NCBI GenBank assembly: GCA_034440595.1
Contig: JAWXCH010000029.1
Location: 1 to 44,696, forward strand
Source of the DNA: JAWXCH01 sp034440595
Lineage (GTDB): Bacteria > Planctomycetota > Planctomycetia > Pirellulales > JALHPA01
DNA: 44,696 nt
Direction of reading: 5' to 3'
The notes below the pieces were generated by a model that was not told where the DNA came from, did no database searches, and saw nothing but the letters and a program-made list of their open reading frames with translations. The translations under genes and the position numbers were made by a program. This document shows positions 7,357-14,981 of the stretch, piece by piece; within the stretch, counting starts at the first letter, position 1; each line of letters begins with the position of its first letter.

Positions 7357-7647
7357 TCAACGATCCCTCAGCTGCCGATAGCGGAAAATCGTGCAGCCGA
7401 TCAAGATTACTGAAATGAGTGCCACGATCACCAAGCCGGTAGTTAGTGGTGAATCGGCCGGGTCACGCTTCAGGCCAACGTGATTTGCATGAAGGATGAT
7501 TGCGGTGGCACTGCCTGACGCAAAGAACAGAGCCGTACCACTGAAGCCGGTGCGCACTTGCTTTGCCGACTTGCCGAATGCAAGGCATGCAATCGTCGCC
7601 AAGAACGAAACGATTGCGGCTAAAGGAATGATAAAAACGGGATTCAT
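7357..7647 (-). CDS. Small membrane protein, unrecognised
   Basis: The product has 96 residues with three probable membrane segments: about 3-22 (PVFIIPLAAIVSFLATIACL), about 33-52 (FSGTALFFASGSATAIILHA) and about 68-88 (TTGLVIVALISVILIGCTIF), ending in a basic tail. The ATG at 7647 was chosen because GGAAGGAG lies just upstream and the longer frame has no protein character. It follows the zinc-ribbon gene by 37 bases on the same strand, so the two are probably cotranscribed. I do not recognise the family. Confidence 0.6.
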   Translation of the reverse strand: MNPVFIIPLAAIVSFLATIACLAFGKSAKQVRTGFSGTALFFASGSATAIILHANHVGLKRDPADSPLTTGLVIVALISVILIGCTIFRYRQLRDR

Positions 7648-7684
7648 TGTCTCCTTCCAAAGTACCGGGCAATTCGAGCAGATC

Positions 7685-8002
7685 TCAGTCCCAAAGCATA
7701 ACGCAACCTTCTTGGTTGATCGTACCGCTGCATCTAGGGCAGGGATCCCCGTTGTTCCACAGAACCAAATCGGACCCACGGCAATCTGGGCAGCCGCCAG
7801 CGCGTGTGTCATTCGATAGCGGTATCGTGCGATATTCTCCGTTTTCGTCGCGGCGGCGATAGCCCATGAGAACGTCGCACAGTTCGCGGCAACGGCGGCA
7901 ATACATGGTTTGGGTGGTGACCTCAAAGCCGGCATCGTAACTGCCGCTGACCTCGGCTGTGTAGCCACAATCCTGGCATACATATTCCAATTTGGCTCCC
8001 AT
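7685..8002 (-). CDS. Small zinc-ribbon protein, unrecognised
   Basis: The product has 105 residues and four Cys-x-x-Cys knuckles: CQDC (about 9-12), CRRC (about 33-36), CPDC (about 73-76) and CPRC (about 91-94). This is enough for two zinc ribbons. The start at 8002 has GGAG 8 bases upstream. A longer frame to 8095 exists but has no better signal. No catalytic residues are evident, and the protein could bind nucleic acid or a partner. It leads a probable two-gene unit with the small membrane protein downstream. Confidence 0.6.
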   Translation of the reverse strand: MGAKLEYVCQDCGYTAEVSGSYDAGFEVTTQTMYCRRCRELCDVLMGYRRRDENGEYRTIPLSNDTRAGGCPDCRGSDLVLWNNGDPCPRCSGTINQEGCVMLWD

Positions 8003-8118
8003 CCTACCTACTCCATACGGAGATAAATTGGCCGCTCTGAGATTCGATCCTACCGGAAGTGTTGGCTTTATTTCAATCGCTGCGTTGTGCGACAAGGCAG
8101 AGGGCGCCCCGGCATTGC

Positions 8119-8724
8119 TTAGCTCGGCATGGTCAGCCCACGTTTTCTGACGGCAGCCTTTAAGATTTCAATGTGTTCGCTGTCGGTGTGAGACTCGTAC
8201 GATTTGAATTCACTAAATGTGTCACGTCCCGAGTCGCGTTCGCTATCGTCTTCCCAAAATGGCCCGGCGATGCCTGCCATCCAACTTCGGTCACTCGCCC
8301 AATGGGGCGGATCTACGCGGAATCGGTATAGAAAGTACCAACCCTGTCTTTCTCCATCAATGACTTCAACGCTGTGGACCAACTCGATTTCATCTGGCGC
8401 GGACTTCAATTCATTTGGATGCATGAGCCAGTGCACGAAATCGGATTCAGCAATCATGTCCATCGTTCGATACTCTTTTGGAAAAGCCTCGACTTTTCCC
8501 AAGTACGTCAGCCAAGTATGCAACCGATTTCGAGTCGCAGGATTACTTGCGCATTCGCTTACCAGTTCAGTCGCATTAGATGAATTATCCATCAGCGCCG
8601 AGATGACAGGGGCGATCATTCTATTGAGTCGTCGATTTACCGCAAATGAACCACGAATCGTGTTCATCCACAATAGTAAGAACAGGCCAACAAATATGCC
8701 GACGATCCATATGAAAATCTTCAT
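8119..8724 (-). CDS. Membrane-anchored protein, unrecognised
   Basis: From the ATG at 8724 the product has 201 residues. It starts MKIFIWIVGIFVGLFLLLW, a single membrane anchor or uncleaved signal. The rest is a soluble acidic domain with a YFLYRFRVDPPHW segment and a charged C-terminus. The longer frame to 8784 adds only unsupported residues. No Shine-Dalgarno is seen. The gene lies 116 bases upstream of the zinc-ribbon gene on the same strand. No family or function is recognised. Confidence 0.55.
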   Translation of the reverse strand: MKIFIWIVGIFVGLFLLLWMNTIRGSFAVNRRLNRMIAPVISALMDNSSNATELVSECASNPATRNRLHTWLTYLGKVEAFPKEYRTMDMIAESDFVHWLMHPNELKSAPDEIELVHSVEVIDGERQGWYFLYRFRVDPPHWASDRSWMAGIAGPFWEDDSERDSGRDTFSEFKSYESHTDSEHIEILKAAVRKRGLTMPS

Positions 8725-9135
8725 TTGATGTGGACCAATTGTACTGCTGGGATTTCCCCTTGCGCGAGTCGAATGAATCGCCATTGTAGTTCGATTTAGT
8801 CAAGGGATGCAAATTTGCTATCGGCAGAGAATCGAAGCGATTCGCGGCGGTCGACCTCGCCGGGTCTGGCAGGTTCGAGTTGTTACAAACTCGTTACATA
8901 GATGCTGTTTTCATCCCGCGAAGGCACGCGATAATGCAGATGTCCGCACGCGCGGTGTCAGACGTTTTTGGCTGGCTACCAAGTAGTTCGTAGGTGGCAG
9001 AGTGGAAAGTGGTCATGCCCAGCCGCTACAATGTGGGTGTCAATTGAGTTTGTTTCTGATAGTCTGAATGGCATTGCCTGATTTGCATCATTCTCGCTGA
9101 TACACTTCATTTTCACAACCAATTTCGGGAGCCAC
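8725..9135. other. Divergent intergenic region
   Basis: No gene is seen. The region separates two divergent genes and should hold promoters for both. Small inverted repeats occur: GAATCG-aag-CGATTC near 8829 and CGAGTT/AACTCG at 8876-8893. Neither has a recognised role. Confidence 0.4.
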
Positions 9136-10065
9136 ATGCAGACGCCTACGTTCAATCGCGGCATCTCTTTGCTAATCATGGTGTTGATAGCGGTGGCTAT
9201 CTTCTCGGTGATTGGCTGGGGCCAAAATCCAACAGTCCATCGAGAGCGAATCAATAAGATTCTGGCTACGCTTTCAGCAGAAAGCTTTGACGATTCAGTC
9301 AAGAACCTGGCAACCGATGAACTATTTTCCAATCCGGGGTTTCATACGGCACCGAAATTTCCACAAATTTGCTTAGAGACCATGCTCAGCAATCGCCGCT
9401 GCGTAAAAGTGATCGAGCACTTAAGAGACATGGAGCAGGATGAGCGACGGAAAAAGCTGCGCGAGCTGTTTGCAAAGTATCTTGAAATTCAATCCACGGC
9501 GATACACACCGTGCTGAGGCATGCAGACGACCCGACTGCGCCTGTCAACAATCAATCCATGCTCGGCTCGCAAGGAGCGATCTGCGCCGTGATGTTTGCA
9601 ACGGCCGAAAGTGGCGACAGGCAGTTGTTGCTGGAGCAATTTGATCAGCTCGACAAATCCACTGAGAAGATCGAAGAGCGGATTAAAAAGAACGAGAAGG
9701 CACATGAACCGATTCTGATTCACGTCATTCGCGGCAACTATACGCCGGACAATCGATTTCAGTTGAACGTGCTGTTTCTGCTGGAGAAGACCATTGCCAA
9801 CCATAAGGTGCTAGGTCAAATCGAGCGAGAATCTGTCATTGCGGGCTTGCGACGAAAGCCGTTGCAAATTGCCCCGTGGAATTCGGAAACCACATGGTTT
9901 GATCTGGTAGGACGACCGGGATTAGGTGCGAACGGTGTGTCAGAAGGCGGAGTGAACTACACATTTTACGAGGACTGGACCGGCAGCGATTTAAGTCATA
10001 ACCCGACCAACCAGCAGCGGTTGGTTAAGAAATTTCGTGAGTTGGTCGCGGCGCAGGAGAAGTAG
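9136..10065 (+). CDS. Anchored alpha-helical protein, unrecognised
   Basis: The product has 309 residues. An N-terminal hydrophobic segment (about 10-29, ISLLIMVLIAVAIFSVIGW) suggests a membrane anchor. The rest is predicted mainly helical and charged, with Glu/Lys-rich stretches around residues 95-115 and 170-190. A GGGAG at 9127-9131 sits 4 bases before the ATG. It stands 241 bases upstream of a DNA methyltransferase on the same strand. Whether it belongs to that system is unknown. I recognise no family or catalytic motif. Confidence 0.65.
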   Translation: MQTPTFNRGISLLIMVLIAVAIFSVIGWGQNPTVHRERINKILATLSAESFDDSVKNLATDELFSNPGFHTAPKFPQICLETMLSNRRCVKVIEHLRDMEQDERRKKLRELFAKYLEIQSTAIHTVLRHADDPTAPVNNQSMLGSQGAICAVMFATAESGDRQLLLEQFDQLDKSTEKIEERIKKNEKAHEPILIHVIRGNYTPDNRFQLNVLFLLEKTIANHKVLGQIERESVIAGLRRKPLQIAPWNSETTWFDLVGRPGLGANGVSEGGVNYTFYEDWTGSDLSHNPTNQQRLVKKFRELVAAQEK

Positions 10066-10306
10066 TCGTTCTGTGTAGAAGTTCTAACCACTGAGCCGAC
10101 CATGAATCAGTTCCTGCCTATTCCGCTGTTGTCGACTACTCCTTCCGATCGCTTGCAAATTCACGACAACTTGAGATTCCATTTCAAAGCACACGGAGGC
10201 ATATCTTCTGGCTCGACAGTCGGGTAAAATCTTGATGCTCGCGACACACCATCGGGATATCGTTTTCTCGCGTGCCTGTCCCACAGAAGCAGCATAGGAA
10301 GCTCCA

Positions 10307-11302
10307 ATGAAGAATTTGCCGCTACCAAGACTAGACATTGATACGGAGATTTGGTCGGCACTATTGCACTATTGCCGTTTGCAGCCAGGTGAGGTCTGGG
10401 AAGACCCGGAAGGGCTTCATCGAGTCGGCTGTCTGGATGCGGCTTGCACAGAACATGTGTCGCAACTGATGCGGGAGGATCGTGCCGAGTTGGCAATACA
10501 TGATCCGCCTTACAACCTTGTCGCATTTGAGACGCGCAGTGTGGGGGAGTTCATTGAATGGTGCCAGGAGTGGATTGGTAATTCCGACGCGGTATTGAAA
10601 GAAGATGCCTCGCTTTACGTATGGTTGGGCGCCGATCAAAACGACGGGTTCCAGCCGTTGCCAGATTTCATGTTGATGATGCGTGGAACCGGATTCAATT
10701 CCCGTTCTTTTTTAACCATGCGGAATCAACGAGGCTATGGAACGCAAAAGAATTGGATGGCGGTTCGACAGGAGTTGCTTTACTACACTAAAGGCAAGCC
10801 AGTTTTCAATGTCGATGCGGAATACACTGACATTCCGAAGATTCTTCGCGGCTACTACAAAGATGTCGGAGGAGAACGAACCGAGAACTTCCAGCGCAGC
10901 AAGTCGGACTGCATTCGTGCGGGGAATGTTTGGGTGGACATCCAGCAAGTGTTTTATCGAATGGAAGAGAATGTGAATGGCTGCTACGCACAGAAGCCGC
11001 TCAAGTGCATCGATCGCATTGTGCGCGCCAGCTCAAAACCCGGAGAAATCGTTATCGATTTCTTTGCTCATTCAGGTGCTACCTTGATGGCGTCCGAAAT
11101 CGCCGGTAGAAAATGCTATACGATTGATTGCGATCCGGTGTTTGCTGAAATTTGTATTCGGCGGCTTGAGCATTACCGGAATACGGGAAAGCTCGGGTGG
11201 CAGAATAGTCATCCTTTTGAATTGGAGCATAGGTCCTGCAAGGAGCTACAGCGATTAGTTGGAGAATTGCATCCGGAAGCGCCAATGCTGTTTCCTGTGT
11301 AG
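10307..11302 (+). CDS. DNA methyltransferase, beta-class (N4-cytosine or N6-adenine)
   Basis: The product has 331 residues. The catalytic motif IV DPPY lies at residues 66-69, before the AdoMet-binding motif I DFFAHSGAT at about 251-259; this order defines the beta class. An AQKPL block before motif I matches the conserved motif X region, and the central part (about 110-220) should hold the target-recognition region. The enzyme would transfer a methyl group from S-adenosylmethionine to an exocyclic amino group in a specific DNA sequence. AGGAAGC lies 4 bases upstream of the ATG. A converging gene ending 12 bases away has nuclease-like features, which suggests a type II restriction-modification pair. 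The recognition sequence cannot be predicted. Confidence 0.88.
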   Translation: MKNLPLPRLDIDTEIWSALLHYCRLQPGEVWEDPEGLHRVGCLDAACTEHVSQLMREDRAELAIHDPPYNLVAFETRSVGEFIEWCQEWIGNSDAVLKEDASLYVWLGADQNDGFQPLPDFMLMMRGTGFNSRSFLTMRNQRGYGTQKNWMAVRQELLYYTKGKPVFNVDAEYTDIPKILRGYYKDVGGERTENFQRSKSDCIRAGNVWVDIQQVFYRMEENVNGCYAQKPLKCIDRIVRASSKPGEIVIDFFAHSGATLMASEIAGRKCYTIDCDPVFAEICIRRLEHYRNTGKLGWQNSHPFELEHRSCKELQRLVGELHPEAPMLFPV

Positions 11303-11314
11303 TTGCCTTGACCT

Positions 11315-11908
11315 TCAGTCATCTTCGACGAAACTTGGCTCAATTTGTTCATTCGGAGAAACAAGCGGAGCAGAAAGCAACTGGAAGAGCTGGTCGTAGG
11401 GGAGCGTTTTGTAAAGGTATTTGCTCAGATGAATCTGGATTGTTTCATGATTCACGTGAAATTGCCCTTCGCCGATGTTGCCTTTGTGTTGCTTGTCCGA
11501 ATAGTAGATGTGTGAATCAATCTCGCCACTGTGGATTCGGAAGATCTTTATACAGTCAGAGAAGAATAGCCCGTAGTAGAGTATTTCAAACTCTGATCGC
11601 TTGATTTGCTGGATGTTGCAGTCGAACTTGTGCTCGCTCCATTTATCAAAGCAGATGAGGCGATTGGCGGCTGTCGCCTCTGCAATGCACTGAAGTACCG
11701 TTGATTGGCTGACCAAAATTTCAGATTTCTTTTGGACACGGGAGAATTTTACCTCAATTCGATGGTTTTTGGCATCATCGTAGAGGTCGTGAAACAAATT
11801 CCTCGCCCTCTTTGCATTAATTAAAAGTTGCACCATCACTTCGGCAACGGACCCGAATCGCCTTGTGTTTAACGCGAAAATACCGTCACGCAAGGTCGTT
11901 CCATCCAC
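11315..11908 (-). CDS. Probable type II restriction endonuclease, PD-(D/E)XK-like
   Basis: The product has 197 residues and starts at GTG 11908, with AAGGAG 6 bases upstream. A candidate nuclease core is visible near the N-terminus: Asp44/Asp45, then Glu52-Val-Lys54 (FHDLYDDAKNHRIEVKFSR), which fits the D-...-ExK metal-binding pattern, with further basic residues following. Other conserved-looking blocks are FDCNIQQI, YYGLFFSD and YSDKQHKGNIGEGQFH. The gene converges on a beta-class DNA methyltransferase with 12 bases between stops, a common layout for restriction-modification systems. Base composition sampled by eye is about 43-48 percent GC against about 60 percent in the kinase gene, consistent with transfer. 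The function rests on motif and neighbour, not on family recognition. Confidence 0.6.
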   Translation of the reverse strand: MDGTTLRDGIFALNTRRFGSVAEVMVQLLINAKRARNLFHDLYDDAKNHRIEVKFSRVQKKSEILVSQSTVLQCIAEATAANRLICFDKWSEHKFDCNIQQIKRSEFEILYYGLFFSDCIKIFRIHSGEIDSHIYYSDKQHKGNIGEGQFHVNHETIQIHLSKYLYKTLPYDQLFQLLSAPLVSPNEQIEPSFVEDD

Positions 11909-11975
11909 AATTGACTCCTTACTGCTCTTGTCTTACTCGAACTTGCGAGCGATTGAATCGCTTTTGCGATGCCAC

Positions 11976-14207
11976 TTACGGTATCAACAGAATCAACCCT
12001 GTGATCACCGCACCTTCTGCAAAGATGGCGTCGGGGGTTACACGCATTGGGCAGCGTTGCCACGGGACGTTGTCGCCCGGTCGGTACTCGCCCAGCGTGT
12101 AGATGCATTCGCTCGGGTGATCCAGACCCATCTTGTATGGCAGGATGGCGACTGTGCCAAAGAAGTGTGCACCGGACAACACCGGTTGCAAGAGTGGGCA
12201 GGCGGTGTGCCCGTAACGTTCGAGGTTGATCTCTTCAAAGTAAAGCGGCTGATGGCAGAACGCGGTGGCCTGCCAGTAGTACGTGTATTCGATCCAGTCA
12301 CGATTCGGAGACTGTGCGGCGAGGATTACCCCCTGGTTATCAAAGAACCCGGCGGCACGATTCGCGGGCAACTCTCCTTCGCCGGGCGGGGCGATATTGG
12401 TGCCGAGCTGCGCTAGCGGCTTGATCGGATCGACGTTGTGCTCTTGCAGTGGTGGAGTTTCAGGCATTCGAGGGGCAGGTGCCGGTGCGCCCGGCGCACG
12501 AGTTCCTTGGGCAATGTATCGATCAGGAAGTACCTGACGTGGAATGGGCCGGTTTTGGATTGCATGCTGCGGCGATACTTGCTTCGGCAGTGTTTGCTGC
12601 GGCAGTGTTTGCTGAGGCAGTGGCCGATTGGAGGCTACGTACAACGGTTGTGTGCGCGGGGCTTGGGCCACCGTTTCGTGGCGCGGCTGATCGACTGGGC
12701 CAGTGATTGGCGCTGCAATTTGCGCGGTGATTGGCCGTGGTTGCTGAGCAGGATCGGCTTGCAGCGGCATGCGCGTGGTAGCGGTCGGTGCTGGCTTTGG
12801 TGGTTGCGATTCGATGGACCGTATGACGAGTGCCTGGCGCTCGGTGGAATTCGATGATGCCAGCGGCAGTGAAACCGGTGTCGCAGTCGTGGCAGCGATT
12901 GGTGCAACAGGAATCGCTGTTGCTGGCGCAGCTTCAACAGGCGCGGCAGTTGATCGCGTGATCATCACCGATGGAACTGAAGGGGCTGGTGATGCGGCAG
13001 GATGTGCGGCAACAGGCGTTGGTGTCACTGCCGGCGTTACCGATGCACCAGGGGGGGCGGCAACCGAATTGCTGGATGGTTGATTTTGAACTGGCAGAGT
13101 GTTGACTGGCTGGGGAGTCTGCGATTCGGCGACTGGTGGTGCAGCGGTCAAAGCGCGCATCGCTGCATCGATCTCTGCGGCCTGGGCTTCCAGTTGGAGC
13201 GGGGTCATGCCGCGTGTATTCGGCAGGCGAGCGCGCTCGTGCTGTTCAAACTCAAAGGCGTTACTTGGCGCGGTCAACGGCTTGCTGGCGACTGGTTTTC
13301 TGGCGGCGCTTGTTCGCGTTGCTGGCCAGGGAGCGGCAGGGCTGGCGGCACGCTCAGCCCGGGGCTGCACCTGCGCAAACCGTTGCGCGACAGGCGCGGG
13401 CTGTTGGTGTGCGGGGATCGCGGACTGTTGAATGTTGCCAGTCGCGGCAATGGCGGGTGACACGGTGGGGTTCGTCGTCGGTGCGAACTCCGTCGTTGAA
13501 GGAGTCACTGCTACGTCGGGCGCGACCGATTGCGGTCTTGCTGGAGGAGCCTTGGCCGCGCGGACGGTCGGAGCGGATGCTCGAGCAGGTGATATTGTTT
13601 TTGGAACAGATGTATCTCTGCGCGAAATGGCTGCCTCAGGATTCATTGGCCCACGGAGCTGTGCGGGCGTGGCATTGCTGGTGGATGTGCGATTGGATGC
13701 GGATGCCTGTGTTTTGCTGACCACTGCGCTCTTGACGACCGGTGCGGAATTTCGTCGGCGCGTCTGGTCTGCAGTCCCGGAACCGCTGGCGGGGCGAATG
13801 GTCGCGCTCGACGACTTACCGGTCGGAATGGAGATCCGGGTATAGGGGCCGTTGGCCAGATGTGCGACGGTTTGGTGGGCCAAGTGGTCGTCGACTTCTG
13901 GCAGGTTGACCATGTCGACGAATTCGTTGTCCCAGTTGCTGTCGCCGCCGGCAGTTTGGACTTCGGTCGAATACTGCGATGGATCGCCCCCCGCCAGGCC
14001 GTTTTTATGGTCCGGCAACGGAGATGCTTCAGGGGCGAAATACATGACTAGCAGGCTGGCGGCGGCTAGCCCACAGAGTACTGCCAGAACGGCGGCCTTG
14101 GTTGAGCGGCGGACCTTTACTCGGCGGCAGCGTGCCAGCAACTGGCGCAGTTGGATGCTAGCGCGGTACAGCGTGAGGAGTACGACAGGTGGTACTGGCA
14201 GCTTCAT
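11976..14207 (-). CDS. Pro/Ala-rich membrane-anchored protein with conserved C-terminal domain
   Basis: From the ATG at 14207 (GAGG 8 bases upstream) the product has 743 residues. A basic N-terminus is followed by one membrane segment at about 38-58 (AAVLAVLCGLAAASLLVMYF). About 500 residues of low-complexity Pro/Ala/Thr/Gln-rich sequence come next, a likely extended linker across an envelope layer. The last 130 residues form a compact domain with ATAFCHQPLYFEEINLERYG and SGAHFFGTVAILPYKMGL blocks. I recall this C-terminal pattern in other planctomycete proteins of unknown function. The longer frame to 14264 is not supported. The gene is divergent from the giant surface protein. Confidence 0.75.
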   Translation of the reverse strand: MKLPVPPVVLLTLYRASIQLRQLLARCRRVKVRRSTKAAVLAVLCGLAAASLLVMYFAPEASPLPDHKNGLAGGDPSQYSTEVQTAGGDSNWDNEFVDMVNLPEVDDHLAHQTVAHLANGPYTRISIPTGKSSSATIRPASGSGTADQTRRRNSAPVVKSAVVSKTQASASNRTSTSNATPAQLRGPMNPEAAISRRDTSVPKTISPARASAPTVRAAKAPPARPQSVAPDVAVTPSTTEFAPTTNPTVSPAIAATGNIQQSAIPAHQQPAPVAQRFAQVQPRAERAASPAAPWPATRTSAARKPVASKPLTAPSNAFEFEQHERARLPNTRGMTPLQLEAQAAEIDAAMRALTAAPPVAESQTPQPVNTLPVQNQPSSNSVAAPPGASVTPAVTPTPVAAHPAASPAPSVPSVMITRSTAAPVEAAPATAIPVAPIAATTATPVSLPLASSNSTERQALVIRSIESQPPKPAPTATTRMPLQADPAQQPRPITAQIAAPITGPVDQPRHETVAQAPRTQPLYVASNRPLPQQTLPQQTLPKQVSPQHAIQNRPIPRQVLPDRYIAQGTRAPGAPAPAPRMPETPPLQEHNVDPIKPLAQLGTNIAPPGEGELPANRAAGFFDNQGVILAAQSPNRDWIEYTYYWQATAFCHQPLYFEEINLERYGHTACPLLQPVLSGAHFFGTVAILPYKMGLDHPSECIYTLGEYRPGDNVPWQRCPMRVTPDAIFAEGAVITGLILLIP

Positions 14208-14981
14208 GGAAGGACCTCTGGCCCGGCAGGGTGCGGAAAAATCCGCGCAATCGCCGTACGGCAACTCTATCGTCGACTCGTTGCGACCGGATTATTCGGC
14301 TTTCCAGTGCAGCTTTGACGTGTAGTTCCGTGCCCAGGGGGGCGAACCAGCCGGAGAATCGTTACAGCCGGAAAAGTCGACGTGGATTCAAGGGAGTGAG
14401 CGGTTCGGAGTAACACAGTGGGGGCCGGCGCTGGCATCGGGGAGGAGTGGCCTGGTGATACCGGAATGATTCCACCTGGGTCATTCGGTCGATAGCGCAC
14501 CAGTGGGACTTCGGGCAGGAACGATAATTCGAGGCCGTTCCGGGGGGATTTTGGAGATTTACGGTGACTTTGCGGGAGCGATTGGCGGCGGTCTACGTAC
14601 AAGACTCATCCTTCAGAGGATTACTGGCAATTCGCCGCACCGGTTGCACGGAAGAGGCCGGCGGGAGGTTATAATTGGCACAGCCCGCAAAGTTTGACGC
14701 TCGGTCGGGTGGAATAGCATAATTGAGCAGTGAATGGCTCATGCCGGCGGTCGTCGGTGGTGATTTTGCAGGTGCTTTGTAGACAGCGACTCAGGGGCTA
14801 TCGCCAAGCCAAGCGGCGAGGTGGTCGGCGTCTTGAGTGTTGATTACAGCTCTTTGTTCGTTTGAACCTGATTCGGCGCTATGAAAATAGCCGACCAAAT
14901 CCAAGCAGACCGAAATTTTCCGCAAGGTATTGCGCAGGTTGGCGATTTCTTTGCGAGCTTTTTTGGCCGGAGTCCTCTGTT
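14208..14981. other. Divergent intergenic region before the giant surface protein
   Basis: No gene is seen in these 774 bases. A candidate promoter for the rightward gene is listed separately. A small hairpin GGC-gc-TAT-gaaa-ATA-GCC near 14875-14892 lies in the presumed leader and does not match a riboswitch class I know. A second TATAAT at 14670-14675 has no well-spaced -35. Confidence 0.4.
14694..14723 (+). promoter_or_regulatory. Candidate sigma-70 promoter
   Basis: TTGACG (14694-14699) and CATAAT (14718-14723) are separated by 18 bases, each one mismatch from consensus. It would give a leader of about 250 bases ahead of the start at 14982. Confidence 0.4.

Noticed and set aside
12038..13845. 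Plus-strand frames opposite the Pro/Ala-rich protein
   Set aside because: They reflect the GC-rich low-complexity codons of the minus-strand gene. The minus strand has a proper start, membrane helix and conserved C-terminal domain.
14870..14960. Riboswitch in the leader of the giant surface protein
   Set aside because: Only one small hairpin is visible, and no conserved core of a known class was found.
14862..14981. N-terminal extension of the giant surface protein
   Set aside because: It has no Shine-Dalgarno or signal-like content. The LEERRVLA motif normally lies close to the true start, and GGAG supports 14982.
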